From assembly GCF_900090235.1 (NCBI RefSeq), contig NZ_LT607750.1:1190501-1254500 (forward strand): a stretch of DNA of 64,000 nucleotides, read 5' to 3'. This stretch comes from Micromonospora echinaurantiaca. GTDB taxonomy: Bacteria > Actinomycetota > Actinomycetes > Mycobacteriales > Micromonosporaceae. Below are positions 53,500 through 62,885 of this stretch, piece by piece. The translations under genes were made by a program, and so were the position numbers. The first letter of the stretch is position 1. Each line of letters starts with the position of its first letter. The notes beneath the pieces were generated by a model. That model saw nothing but the letters and a program-made list of their open reading frames with translations, was not told where the DNA came from and made no database searches.

Positions 53500-54205
53500 G
53501 CCGAGGTCCAGCGACGGCTGTCGTCATCGCGACGGCGCCCGGGCCGGTGCCCGCTGCTACCGTCGCGGCGCCTGGACCACCGCCCGGGCGCGCCGGGCGC
53601 CGGCCGCGGCCCCGGTCGAGGAGCCGCCATGACCTCCGCCACCGCCAGCCCGAGGTCCGTCGTCCGCCGCCCGCCCGCGCGACGCCCCGCCGGGGCCTGC
53701 TCCGGCCGCCGCCCCGCCTGCGCGACGCCCCGCCGGGGCCTGTTCCGGCCGCCGCCCCGCCTGCGCGACGCCCCGCCGGGGCCTGTTCCGGCCGCCGCCC
53801 CGCCTGCGCGACGCCCCGCCGGGGCCTGTTCCGGCCGCGGCCCGCCTGCGCGATGCCCCGCCGGGGCCTGTTCCGGCCGCCGCGCCGCCTGCGCGACGCC
53901 CCGCCGAGGGCCGTTCCGGCCGCCGCCGGGTTCGTCGACCCGGCCCCGCCGCACCCTCGAGCCGCACTCCGCGACATCCACCAGCGCAGACCGGGGGGCC
54001 GTCGCACCCGCCGGGAGCACCCGGGGGCGCGCTCGCGGTGGGGGCGTACGATTCCCGGCGCGCGGTCGCCGATGCCCGCCACCTCAACGTTCCCGGCGCG
54101 GGTTCCGCCCGCCGGCTGCGCGCGGATCGCGCGTCGTTGGACAATTTGTTCCGCAGTGCCGCGAGGGGTCGGCCCGAAGTGCGACCCGGAGGAGAGACTA
54201 GCCTG
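53500..54205. other. 706-bp gap with the 43-nt repeat array and the pyk promoter region
   Basis: A start-like GAGGAG plus ATG at 53629 opens a 190-residue frame that runs into the 43-bp array, so it is probably not functional. From 54062 to 54205 the sequence is a candidate pyk leader with A+T-rich GGACAATTTGTTCC and GGAGGAG before the start. No other gene was found. Confidence 0.45.
53679..53927. repeat. Six tandem copies of a 43-bp repeat
   Basis: Copies begin at 53679, 53722, 53765, 53808, 53850 and 53893, with a period of 43 (one of 42). Each holds GCGACGCCCCGCCGGGGCC, containing the hairpin GCCCCGCCGGGGC, and TTCCGGCCGCCGCC. The period is not a multiple of three, so no one frame survives and the array is non-coding. 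Sequence variation rises towards the last copies. Confidence 0.85.
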
Positions 54206-55654
54206 ATGGGCGTGACACGCCGCGCGAAGATCGTCTGCACTCTTGGTCCTGCCACCTCGTCGCCGGAACGGATCCGAGGGCTCGTCGAGGCGGGCATGAA
54301 CGTGGCCCGGCTCAACTTCAGCCACGGCAGCCACGCCGACCACGAGGCGGTGTACCGGTTGGTACGCGAGGCGGCCGACGCGGCCGGTCGGCCGGTCGCG
54401 GTGCTGGCCGACCTCCAGGGGCCCAAGATCCGGCTGGGCCGGTTCGCCGAAGGCCCGCACGAGTGGCGTACCGGCGACTCCGTGGTGATCACCGGCGACG
54501 ACGTGATGGGCACCAAGGACCGGGTCTCCTGCACCTACCGGAAGTTGCCGCAGGAGGTGAAGCCCGGTGACCGGCTGCTGATCGACGACGGCCGGGTGGC
54601 CGTGGAGGTCACCGACGTCACCGGCAACGACATCCGCTGCCTGGTCACCGAGGGCGGTCCGGTCTCCAACAACAAGGGTGTGTCGCTGCCCAACGTGGCG
54701 GTCAGCGTGCCGGCCCTCTCCGAGAAGGACGCCGAGGACCTGCGCTTCGCCCTCGGCCTCGGCGTCGACCTGGTCGCCCTCTCCTTCGTCCGCTCCGCCG
54801 ACGACATCAAGCTGGTCCACGCGATCATGGCCGAGGCCGGGGTGCACCGGCCGGTGCTGGCCAAGGTCGAGAAGCCGGAGGCGGTCGACCACCTCGAGGC
54901 GATCGTGCTGGCCTTCGACGGGGTCATGGTCGCCCGCGGCGACCTCGGCGTCGAGCTGCCGCTGGATCAGGTCCCGCTGGTGCAGAAGCGCGCCGTGCAG
55001 CTGTGCCGGGAGAACGCCAAGCCGGTCATCGTCGCCACCCAGATGCTCGACTCCATGATCGAGAACTCCCGGCCGACCCGGGCGGAGGCCTCCGACGTGG
55101 CCAACGCGGTGCTCGACGGGGCCGACGCGGTGATGCTCTCCGGCGAGACCAGCGTCGGCAAGTACCCGGTGCTCACCGTCAGCACCATGGCCAAGATCGT
55201 CACCACCACCGAGTCCGGCTCGATCGGGGTGCCCCGGCTGCAGCACGACCCGCGTACCCACGGCGGGGCGCTCACCGTCGCCGCCTCCTCGATCGCCCGG
55301 GCGATCGGCGCCAAGGCGATGGTCGCCTTCTCGCAGACCGGCGACACCGTGCGGCGGCTGTCCCGGCTGCACTGCGACCTGCCGCTGCTGGCCTTCACCC
55401 CGGTGCCCGAGGTGCGCAACCAGCTGGCCCTCTCCTGGGGCGTGGAGACCTTCCTGATGCCGTTCGTCGAGCACACCGACGACATGTTCCGCCAGGTCGA
55501 CCAGGCGCTGCTCGGGCTCAACCGGGCCAACCCCGGCGACTACGTGGTGATCGTCGCCGGCAGCCCGCCCGGCACCCCGGGCTCGACCAACACGCTGCGC
55601 GTACACCAGCTGGGGTCGCTGGTCGACGCCGCGTCCGCGCGGGCGCTGCAGTGA
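54206..55654 (+). CDS. pyk: Pyruvate kinase
   Basis: The enzyme makes pyruvate and ATP from phosphoenolpyruvate and ADP at the end of glycolysis. The 482 residues show TKIVCTLGPATSS-like start RRAKIVCTLGPATSS, NFSHGSHADH, VLADLQGPKIRLG, GVMVARGDLGVELPL (metal and PEP site) and TQMLDSMIENSRPTRAEASD. The C-terminal effector domain is complete. GGAGGAG precedes ATG 54206; GTG 54212 is less likely by spacing. tesB overlaps its stop by four bases. Confidence 0.95.
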   Translation: MGVTRRAKIVCTLGPATSSPERIRGLVEAGMNVARLNFSHGSHADHEAVYRLVREAADAAGRPVAVLADLQGPKIRLGRFAEGPHEWRTGDSVVITGDDVMGTKDRVSCTYRKLPQEVKPGDRLLIDDGRVAVEVTDVTGNDIRCLVTEGGPVSNNKGVSLPNVAVSVPALSEKDAEDLRFALGLGVDLVALSFVRSADDIKLVHAIMAEAGVHRPVLAKVEKPEAVDHLEAIVLAFDGVMVARGDLGVELPLDQVPLVQKRAVQLCRENAKPVIVATQMLDSMIENSRPTRAEASDVANAVLDGADAVMLSGETSVGKYPVLTVSTMAKIVTTTESGSIGVPRLQHDPRTHGGALTVAASSIARAIGAKAMVAFSQTGDTVRRLSRLHCDLPLLAFTPVPEVRNQLALSWGVETFLMPFVEHTDDMFRQVDQALLGLNRANPGDYVVIVAGSPPGTPGSTNTLRVHQLGSLVDAASARALQ

Positions 55655-56535
55655 CCGCCGGCCAGGCCGCGGTCGGCCAGGCCGCCGTCGACCAGCTGCT
55701 GGAGGTCCTCGACCTCACCCCGACCGGCGAGATGACCTTCCGCGGGATCAGCCCGCCGGTCGGCCCCCAGCGGGTGTACGGCGGCCAGGTCGCCGGTCAG
55801 GCGCTGGTCGCCGCCGGCCGGACGGTCGACCCGGAGCGTTTCGTGCACTCGCTGCACGGCTACTTCGTGCGGGCCGGCGACCCGGTCGAGCCGATCGCCT
55901 ACGAGGTGGAGAACATCCGCGACGGCCGCTCCTTCTCGGTGCGCCGCTGCGTCGCGCTCCAGCACGACAAGCCGATCTTCTTCATGTCGGCCTCGTTCCA
56001 GCGCCTCGAGGAGGGGCTGGACCACCACGCCCCGCTGCCGGCGGACGTGCCCGGCCCGGACGAGGTCCCGACCATGACCGACCGGCTCTCCCGCTACCCG
56101 GAGCGGCTCGGCATCTGGGGGCAGATCCCGCGCCCGATCGACGTGCGCTACGTCGGCGAGCCCGGCTGGGTACGCCCCGGCGACCGGCCCGCCGACCCGC
56201 ACCAGCGGGTCTGGATGCGCATCGACGGCAAGCTGCCCGACGACCCGCTGCTGCACGCCTGCGCGTTGACCTACGCCTCCGACCTCACCCTGCTGGACTC
56301 GGTGCTCTCGGTGCACGGCGAGGTGTGGGGCCCCGGCGGGGTGGTGGGCGCCAGCCTCGATCACGCGCTCTGGTTCCACCGGCCGTTCCGGGCCGACGAG
56401 TGGTTCCTCTACGACTGCTGGAGCCCGTCGGCGTCCGGCGCCCGGGGGCTGGCCACCGGCCGGATGTTCACCCGCGACGGCCGGCAGATCGCCAGCGCCG
56501 TCCAGGAGGGTCTGTTGCGCCGCGTCGGGGCCTGA
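55651..56535 (+). CDS. tesB: Acyl-CoA thioesterase II
   Basis: The 294-residue double-hotdog enzyme hydrolyses acyl-CoA thioesters. Seen are GGQVAGQALVAAGRTV and RSFSVRRCVALQHDKPIFFM in the first hotdog. The second holds CALTYASDLTLLDSVLSVHG (catalytic Asp) and IASAVQEGLLR (catalytic Gln). GTG 55651 overlaps the pyk stop (GTGA), so it is translated with pyk. It may balance CoA pools when acetyl-CoA is high. Confidence 0.92.
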   Translation: MTAGQAAVGQAAVDQLLEVLDLTPTGEMTFRGISPPVGPQRVYGGQVAGQALVAAGRTVDPERFVHSLHGYFVRAGDPVEPIAYEVENIRDGRSFSVRRCVALQHDKPIFFMSASFQRLEEGLDHHAPLPADVPGPDEVPTMTDRLSRYPERLGIWGQIPRPIDVRYVGEPGWVRPGDRPADPHQRVWMRIDGKLPDDPLLHACALTYASDLTLLDSVLSVHGEVWGPGGVVGASLDHALWFHRPFRADEWFLYDCWSPSASGARGLATGRMFTRDGRQIASAVQEGLLRRVGA

Positions 56536-56660
56536 GTCCGCCTGCCCCGGCGCGTCCGCGCCGTTGCGGAGCACCCCTCGCCCGAGGCGATGGCCGCGCC
56601 GCGACGGTCGGCCGAGGGGTGATCGTCCGGGTGGGCGCAGCGGCAGCTAACCTTGCCGGC

Positions 56661-57131
56661 ATGCGCCTCTCCGCCCGGGTCGACTACGCCCTCCGAGCGG
56701 TCGTCGAGCTCGCCTCGGTGACCGGCGGCGCCGGCGTCGGGAGAGGCCGGCCGGTCACCGCCGAACAGGTCGCCCGCGCCCAGGAGATCCCGCCGAAGTT
56801 CCTGGAGAGCATCCTGTTGCAGCTGCGCCGGGGCGGCATCGTGCAGGCCCAGCGCGGCCCCGAGGGCGGCTACTGGTTGGCCCGCCCGGCCGAGGAGATC
56901 TCGCTGGCCGAGGTGATCCGGGTGATCGACGGTCCGCTGGCGCACGTCCGCGGGCAGCGCCCGGAGCAGCTCGGCTACCACGGCGCCGCCCGCGCGTTGC
57001 AGGACGTGTGGATCGCCCTGCGGGCCACCGAACGGGAGATCCTGGAACTGGTCACCGTGGCCGACGTGGCCAGCGGCACGCTGCCCGGGCGGGTCACCGA
57101 ACTGGTCGCCGACCCGCGCGCCTGGACCTGA
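56661..57131 (+). CDS. Rrf2 family regulator without iron-sulphur cysteines
   Basis: The 156-residue protein starts MRLSARVDYALRAVVELASV and has the winged helix with the wing GPEGGYWLARPAEEISLAEV (residues 72-91). ARAQEIPPKFLESILLQLRR gives the recognition helix. The three cysteines that hold a cluster in IscR or NsrR are absent; the protein has no cysteine at all. It thus resembles cysteine-free Rrf2 such as CymR. The targets are unknown. Its ATG follows a short leader after tesB. Confidence 0.83.
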   Translation: MRLSARVDYALRAVVELASVTGGAGVGRGRPVTAEQVARAQEIPPKFLESILLQLRRGGIVQAQRGPEGGYWLARPAEEISLAEVIRVIDGPLAHVRGQRPEQLGYHGAARALQDVWIALRATEREILELVTVADVASGTLPGRVTELVADPRAWT

Positions 57132-57155
57132 CCCCGTCCACCCTGACCGACGCGC

Positions 57156-58580
57156 TTACTCCTCGTCGGCGGCGGCGCTGAGCAGCTCCCACGCCTCGTC
57201 GACGTGCGTCTGCGTGGTGAACGGCGAGCCGACGGCCAGCCGCAGCGTGTACCGGCCGGACACCCGGGTCTGGGTCAGGTGCACCCGGCCGGTGGCGTTG
57301 ACCCGGGCCAGCAGCCGCGCGCTCGCCTCGTCGCCGGCCTGCAGCCGGAAGCAGACCAGCGAGAACGGGTGCGCCGCAGCCAGCTCGAACCGCTCGTCGG
57401 CGCGGACCCGGTCGGCGAACCGGTCGGCCAGCGCCACCCCGGTGCGGATGTGCGTCCGCAACCCCTCGACCCCGTACCAGCGCAGCACGAACCACAGCTT
57501 GAGCGCCCGGAACCGGCGGCCCAGCGGCACCTGCCAGTCCCGGTAGTCGATCACCGCCCCGGACTCGCTGGCGGCGTTGCGCAGGTACTCCGGCAGCACC
57601 GTCAACGCCTCGATCAGCGAAGCCCGGTCGGCCACCCAGAACGCGTCGCAGTCGAAGCCGGTGAGCAGCCACTTGTGCGGGTCGAAGCAGTACGAGTCGG
57701 CGTACTCCAACCCCGCGTGCGACCAGCGCAGCTCCGGGCAGACCGCCGCCGCGCCCGCGTACGCGGCGTCGACGTGCAGCCAGACGCCGTGCTCGGCGCA
57801 GATCGCCCCGATCTCCGGCAGCGGGTCCACCGCGGTGGTGGAGGTGGTGCCGATGGTCGCCACCACCAGCGCCGGCACCTCGCCGGCGGCCAGGTCCGCC
57901 TCGATCGCGGCGCGCAGCGCGGCCGGGTCCATCGCCAGCGTCTCCGGGTCGACCTCGACCGGACGGACGCCCTGCTCCCCGAGCCCGGCGATCAGCGCCG
58001 CTTTCTCCACCGAGGAGTGCGCCTGGGTCGAGGCGTAGACGCGGTACCGCCGGTCCACCCCGGCCCGCCGCCACCGGCCGCCGCCGGCCCGGTGCAGCGC
58101 GGCGAGTGTCGCCACCAGCGTCGCCGAGGACGCCGAGTCCTGGATCACGCCGCCGCCGCTGCCGGTCGACCGGAACCGCTTCGGCAGGTCCAGCAGGTCG
58201 GCCAGCCAGTCCAGCATCGCCGTCTCCAGCTCGGTGGCGGCCGGACCGGTCGCCCAGAGCATGCCCTGCACGCCCAGCCCGGAGCTGACCAGGTCGCCGA
58301 GGACGCTGGGGCCGCTGGTGTTGGCCGGGAAGTAGCCGAAGAACCCGGGATGCTGCCAGTGCGTCAGCCGGGGCGCGACCAGCGCGTCCAGGTCGGCCAG
58401 GACGGCGTCGACCGGTTCCCCGTGTTCCGTCGGGCCGGCCGGCAGCGCCGCGGCCAGCGCGCCGGGCGGGTCCGGCGAGGTCACCGGGCGCCGCTCCAGC
58501 GTCGCCCAGTAGTCGGCGATCCAGTCCACCACGGCGTGCCCGGCGCGGCGGAACTCGTCCGGGGTCATGTGCTCAGCCAC
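57156..58580 (-). CDS. Aromatic-L-amino-acid decarboxylase-type PLP enzyme
   Basis: The 474-residue fold type I enzyme removes CO2 from an aromatic amino acid (Trp, Tyr, Dopa or Phe). Lys303 in CFDPHKWLL binds PLP. HPGFFGYFPANTSGPSVLGD lies at the dimer-active-site start, STQAHSSVEKAALIAGL follows, and the Asp/Ala of LHVDAAYAGAA stacks on PLP. The length and motifs match eukaryotic-like AADC group II enzymes. The start is ambiguous: GTG 58580, or ATG 58568 four codons in. It is divergent from the PL11 lyase gene. Confidence 0.9.
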   Translation of the reverse strand: MAEHMTPDEFRRAGHAVVDWIADYWATLERRPVTSPDPPGALAAALPAGPTEHGEPVDAVLADLDALVAPRLTHWQHPGFFGYFPANTSGPSVLGDLVSSGLGVQGMLWATGPAATELETAMLDWLADLLDLPKRFRSTGSGGGVIQDSASSATLVATLAALHRAGGGRWRRAGVDRRYRVYASTQAHSSVEKAALIAGLGEQGVRPVEVDPETLAMDPAALRAAIEADLAAGEVPALVVATIGTTSTTAVDPLPEIGAICAEHGVWLHVDAAYAGAAAVCPELRWSHAGLEYADSYCFDPHKWLLTGFDCDAFWVADRASLIEALTVLPEYLRNAASESGAVIDYRDWQVPLGRRFRALKLWFVLRWYGVEGLRTHIRTGVALADRFADRVRADERFELAAAHPFSLVCFRLQAGDEASARLLARVNATGRVHLTQTRVSGRYTLRLAVGSPFTTQTHVDEAWELLSAAADEE

Positions 58581-58800
58581 CCGACGAGTCGATCAAGAAA
58601 CCGGCCGGCCGGCAAGAGAATCACCGATTGTGCCGACCCGACCACAGCCGTAGCATCGCAGGGGCGCGGAGCCGCCACCCGACGCCCACCTTGCGCGTCG
58701 GGCCCCCTGTCGCCAGCGCGGCGTACGCCCTCCCCGCCGGCCCAGGGCAGGCCGGCGGTGCCCCGGCCGCCGCGCGCCCCACCTCTCCGGAGGGCTCCGC

Positions 58801-61047
58801 ATGCCTGTCACCACCCGCCGCGTCGCGCTGCTCGCCGCGGCCGCCGCGGCCACGCTCGCCGCCGGCACCCTGACCACCCTCACCGCCGCGGCGGCCGCCG
58901 CCGGTTGCCGGGTCGACTACCGGGTCACCAACCAGTGGCCCGACGGGTTCGGCGCCGACGTCGCGGTCACCAACCTCGGCGACCCGATCACCGGGTGGAC
59001 ACTCACCTGGACCTTCCCGGCCGGCCAGCGGGTCGGCCAGGCGTGGAACGCCACGGTCAGCCAGTCCGGCGCCGACGTCAGCGCCCGCAACGTCGACTGG
59101 AACGCCGCGCTCGGCACCGGCGGCACCGCCACCTTCGGCTTCAACGGCAGCTGGACCGGCGGCAACCCCGCGCCGACCAGCTTCGCCCTCAACGGCACCA
59201 CCTGCACCGGCGCCCCGCCCACCTCGACGCCGCCGACCACCAGCCCGCCCCCGACCAGCCCGCCCCCGAGCAGCCCGCCGCCCGGAGCGGTGCAGGTGGA
59301 GGACCTCGACCGGGGCCTGATAAGCGTCCGCTCGGGCAGCGCCAACCTGGTCTCCTGGCGGCTGCTCGGCACCGAGACCACCGGCGTCGCGTTCAACCTC
59401 TACCGAGGCGGCACCCGGGTGACCGGCGCCCCGATCACCGGCGCCACCAACCACCTCGACGCCGGCGCGCCCGCCGGGGCCGCGTACACCGTGCGGGCCG
59501 TGGTCGGTGGCGTGGAACAGCCGGCGTCGCCGCCCGCGCTGCAGTTCCCCGCCGGCTACCTCGACGTGCCGCTGCAGGTGCCGGCCGGTGGCACCACCCC
59601 GACCGGCGAGACGTACACCTACTCCGCCAACGACGCCTCCGTCGGCGACCTCGACGGCGACGGCCGCTACGAGATCGTGCTCAAGTGGGAACCGTCCAAC
59701 GCCAAGGACAACTCCCAGGCCGGGTACACCGGCACCGTCCAGGTCGACGCGTACACCCTCACCGGCACCCGGCTGTGGCGGATCGACCTGGGCCGCAATA
59801 TCCGCGCCGGCGCCCACTACACCCAGTTCCAGGTGTACGACTACGACGGCGACGGCCGCGCCGAGGTGGCCATGAAGACCGCCGACGGCACCCGCTCCGG
59901 CACCGGCCAGGTGATCGGCAACGCCGGGGCCGACCACCGCAACGCCAGCGGCTACGTGCTCGCCGGGCCGGAGTACCTGACCATGTTCGACGGCCGCACC
60001 GCCGCCGCCCTGTCCACCGTCGACTACGACCCGCCGCGCGGCACCGTCTCCTCCTGGGGCGACAACTACGGCAACCGGGTCGACCGGTTCCTCGCCGCCA
60101 CCGCCTACCTGGACGGTCAGCGGCCCTCGCTGGTGATGGCCCGCGGCTACTACACCCGCGCCGTCATCGCCGCCTGGGACTTCCGCGACGGCACTCTGCG
60201 CAAACGGTGGACCTTCGACTCGAACGCCGCCGGCAACGGCGCCGCGGCCGGCCAGGGCAACCACAACCTGTCGGTGGCCGACGTCGACGCCGACGGCCGC
60301 CAGGAGATCGTCTACGGCTCGGCCACCATCGACGACGACGGCCGGCTCCGGTACGCCACCGGCTTCGGCCACGGCGACGCCCTGCACGTCGGCGACCTCC
60401 TGCCCGGCCGCGCCGGTCTGGAGGCGTTCACCATCCACGAGTCCGGCAGCGCCCCCGCGGCCGACCTGCACGACGCCCGTACCGGTCAGGTGCTCTGGCA
60501 GCGGCCGAACAACGGCGGCGCGGAGGGCCCCGGCCGCGGGGTCGCTGCGGACATCCACGCCGGCAGCCCGGGCGCCGAGTTCTGGGGCGCCGGCAGCAAC
60601 ATGGGCAACCTCTACAACGGCTCCGGCGGCAGCGTCGGGCGCAACCCGTCGTCGGCGAACTTCCTCGCCTGGTGGGACGGCGACCCGGTCCGCGAACTGC
60701 TCGACGGCACCCGGATCGACAAGTACGGCACCGCCGGCGACACCCGCCTGCTCACCGGGAGCGGGGTGGCGGCGAACAACGGCACCAAGGCCACCCCGGC
60801 GCTCTCCGCCGACCTGTTCGGCGACTGGCGCGAGGAGGTCGTCTGGCGGACCACCGACAGCCGGGCGCTGCGGATCTACAGCACCCCGACGCCGACCGGC
60901 ACCCGCATCCACACCCTGATGCACGACCCGCAGTACCGGGTCGCGGTCGCCTGGCAGAACACCGCCTACAACCAGCCACCGCACCCGAGCTTCTTCATCG
61001 GCGACGGCATGGCCACGCCGCCGACCCCGAACGTCCACCCACGCTGA
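58801..61047 (+). CDS. Secreted rhamnogalacturonan lyase (PL11) with N-terminal CBM2
   Basis: The 748-residue protein has a signal peptide (about residues 1-37), then a CBM2-type cellulose-binding module (CRVDYRVTNQWPDGFGADVA to about residue 138) with the bounding Cys pair. A Thr/Pro/Ser linker (about 140-162) leads to a PL11 beta-propeller lyase. Repeats of DLDGDGRYEIVLKW, DYDGDGRAEVAMK and VADVDADGRQEIVYG bind calcium. PL11 cleaves rhamnogalacturonan I, a pectin. GGAGGG precedes ATG 58801. It is followed by stacked hairpins. Confidence 0.93.
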   Translation: MPVTTRRVALLAAAAAATLAAGTLTTLTAAAAAAGCRVDYRVTNQWPDGFGADVAVTNLGDPITGWTLTWTFPAGQRVGQAWNATVSQSGADVSARNVDWNAALGTGGTATFGFNGSWTGGNPAPTSFALNGTTCTGAPPTSTPPTTSPPPTSPPPSSPPPGAVQVEDLDRGLISVRSGSANLVSWRLLGTETTGVAFNLYRGGTRVTGAPITGATNHLDAGAPAGAAYTVRAVVGGVEQPASPPALQFPAGYLDVPLQVPAGGTTPTGETYTYSANDASVGDLDGDGRYEIVLKWEPSNAKDNSQAGYTGTVQVDAYTLTGTRLWRIDLGRNIRAGAHYTQFQVYDYDGDGRAEVAMKTADGTRSGTGQVIGNAGADHRNASGYVLAGPEYLTMFDGRTAAALSTVDYDPPRGTVSSWGDNYGNRVDRFLAATAYLDGQRPSLVMARGYYTRAVIAAWDFRDGTLRKRWTFDSNAAGNGAAAGQGNHNLSVADVDADGRQEIVYGSATIDDDGRLRYATGFGHGDALHVGDLLPGRAGLEAFTIHESGSAPAADLHDARTGQVLWQRPNNGGAEGPGRGVAADIHAGSPGAEFWGAGSNMGNLYNGSGGSVGRNPSSANFLAWWDGDPVRELLDGTRIDKYGTAGDTRLLTGSGVAANNGTKATPALSADLFGDWREEVVWRTTDSRALRIYSTPTPTGTRIHTLMHDPQYRVAVAWQNTAYNQPPHPSFFIGDGMATPPTPNVHPR

Positions 61048-61060
61048 CCCGCGCCCCGCC

Positions 61061-61141
61061 GGCCCGGTCCCGCCGGGCCGGTCGGGCGGTCGGCTGGCAC
61101 CGGGCCGCGGCCGCGGAATCCGCCCAGCCGCGGCCCGGTGC
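61061..61141 (+). terminator. Stacked terminator hairpins after the PL11 gene
   Basis: A short stem GGCCCGG/CCGGGCC (61061-61067 and 61073-61079) is followed by a 15-bp perfect stem (61097-61111 with 61127-61141), starting 14 bases after the PL11 stop. Confidence 0.65.
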
Positions 61142-61253
61142 GCCACACCGCGGCATCCCCGACCCGTCCCGACCGGGAATGCCGTACCACCACCGGCACC
61201 AACGCTAGGCACCCTCCGCGTCGCGAAGGTGACGCCGGCGTGAAGATCGTGTT

Positions 61254-62258
61254 TCAGCGGCGCAGGCCGCCGGCCACCTGCTCCGCGATCAGCTGGTACG
61301 ACCGCACCCGGTCGGCGACGTCGTACACCAGGGTGGTCAGCATCAGCTCGTCCGCGCCGGTTCGGGCCAGCAGGTCGGTCAGCTGCCGGCTGACCGTCTC
61401 CGGCGAGCCCATCGCCTGACCGTCCCGGCGCTGCTCGACGAACTCCCGCTCGATCTCGGTGTACGGGTAGGCCGCCGCCTCCTCCGGGGTGGCCAGCGGC
61501 TCCGGGCGACCCGAGCGCAGCTTCAGGAACGACAGCGCACTCGGCCCGGCCAGCCACTCGGCCCGCTCGTCGGTCTCCGCGCAGACCGCGTTCACCGCGA
61601 CCATCGCGTACGGCCGCTCCAGCCAGCGCGACGGCCGGAAGCTCTCCCGGTACAGCGCCAGCGCGGGGAGCGTGTTCTGCGCGCTGAAGTGGTGCGCGAA
61701 CGAGAACGGCAGCCCGAGCAGCCCGGCCAGCCGGGCGCTGAACCCGCTGGAACCCAGCAGCCAGATCGCCGGCTGCTGGCCACGCCCCGGCGTCGCCACG
61801 ATCGGCCCCGGCCGCTCGCCGCTGAAGTAGTTCATCAGGTCGGCCAGCTCCTGCGGGAAGCCCTCCGCCGACAGCCCCTCCATCGTCCGGCGCAACGCCA
61901 GCGCGGTCACCTGGTCGGTGCCCGGCGCCCGCCCGATGCCCAGGTCGATCCGGCCCGGGTGCAACGCCTCCAGGGTGCCGAACTGCTCGGCCACCACCAG
62001 CGGCGCGTGGTTGGGCAGCATCACCCCACCGGATCCCAGCCGGATGGTGCTGGTGTGCGCGGCCAGGTGGGCGAGCAGCACCGCCGGCGCCGACGAGGCG
62101 ATCGCCGGCATGTTGTGGTGTTCGGCCACCCAGAACCGGTGGTAACCCAGTTCCTCGGTCCGCCGGGCCAGCTCGGTGGTGTGCCGCAGCGCGTCGCCGG
62201 CGGTGGTGCCGGCCGCGACCGGAGCAAGATCAAGAACAGAGAGCGGTACGTCGATCAC
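61254..62258 (-). CDS. LLM class flavin-dependent oxidoreductase
   Basis: The 334-residue TIM-barrel enzyme belongs to the MsnO8-like LLM group, using FMN or F420. Seen are [60 protein letters not shown] and [15 protein letters not shown]. The substrate is not predictable. GTG 62258 begins the conserved first strand; TTG 62270 is in frame upstream. It starts 46 bases after the Lrp gene on the same strand. Confidence 0.88.
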   Translation of the reverse strand: MIDVPLSVLDLAPVAAGTTAGDALRHTTELARRTEELGYHRFWVAEHHNMPAIASSAPAVLLAHLAAHTSTIRLGSGGVMLPNHAPLVVAEQFGTLEALHPGRIDLGIGRAPGTDQVTALALRRTMEGLSAEGFPQELADLMNYFSGERPGPIVATPGRGQQPAIWLLGSSGFSARLAGLLGLPFSFAHHFSAQNTLPALALYRESFRPSRWLERPYAMVAVNAVCAETDERAEWLAGPSALSFLKLRSGRPEPLATPEEAAAYPYTEIEREFVEQRRDGQAMGSPETVSRQLTDLLARTGADELMLTTLVYDVADRVRSYQLIAEQVAGGLRR

Positions 62259-62304
62259 ACGGCTGGCCAACCCGCGGCCCGCCGGATTTGTTCCCCGCAG
62301 CGAC

Positions 62305-62784
62305 TCAACCCACCCCGCGCGCCTGCTCGAAGATGAGGCTGGTCTGGGTGTGCTGCACCGCCGGATCCACCGCCAGGTGGTCCAGCACGAAGTCCCGCAA
62401 CGCGTCCGCCGACGCCGCCCGCACGTGCAGCACGTAGTCGTCCGCGCCGGCCACGTGGAACACCGACACCACCCCGGGCAGCCGCACCGACCGGGCCCGG
62501 AACGCGTCCACCACCGGACGCTCGTGCGCGGTCAACCGCACCGACACCAGCGCCTGCAACGGCAGGCCCACCGCCGCCGGATCCACCTCCGCGTGGAAAC
62601 CCCGGATCGCCCCGCACTCGCGCAACGCCCGGGTCCGGGCCAGGCAGGTGGACGGGGCCACCCCCACCCGCTCGGCCAGCGCGTTGTTCGGCAACCGGCC
62701 ATCCGCGGCCAGCTCGGCCAGGATCGCGCGGTCGACGTCGTCCAGCGCCGGGAAGCGCCGCACATCATTCGCTACAGGGGGCAT
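62305..62784 (-). CDS. Lrp/AsnC family transcriptional regulator
   Basis: The 159-residue protein has an N-terminal helix-turn-helix ([20 protein letters not shown], then [20 protein letters not shown]) and a C-terminal RAM ligand domain ([20 protein letters not shown]). ATG 62784 has GGAGG eight bases upstream; longer in-frame starts at 62799 and 62838 lack such a site. It is divergent from a Cys/Met metabolism PLP gene, the normal partner of such regulators, and upstream of the LLM gene. Methionine or a related amino acid is a likely effector. Confidence 0.88.
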   Translation of the reverse strand: MPPVANDVRRFPALDDVDRAILAELAADGRLPNNALAERVGVAPSTCLARTRALRECGAIRGFHAEVDPAAVGLPLQALVSVRLTAHERPVVDAFRARSVRLPGVVSVFHVAGADDYVLHVRAASADALRDFVLDHLAVDPAVQHTQTSLIFEQARGVG

Positions 62785-62885
62785 GAAAGCATCCTCCATC
62801 GAATCGTCGGGAGATGCCAAGGCTGGCCACCGAATCATCTGCGGAACTGTTGCTAGAGATCGGCGTGATGTTCGATGCTCTCCGC

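Noticed and set aside
53679..53927. Possible CRISPR array
   Set aside because: The 43-bp units adjoin with no unique spacers and no cas gene is near.
53557..54534. Minus-strand protein across the 43-bp array
   Set aside because: The non-triplet repeat period and overlap with the pyk start argue against translation.
57204..61208. A 1334-codon open frame on the plus strand across the decarboxylase and PL11 genes
   Set aside because: It is antisense or out of frame to two clear enzymes and its product is Arg/Pro/Gly repeats, the usual shadow in very GC-rich DNA.
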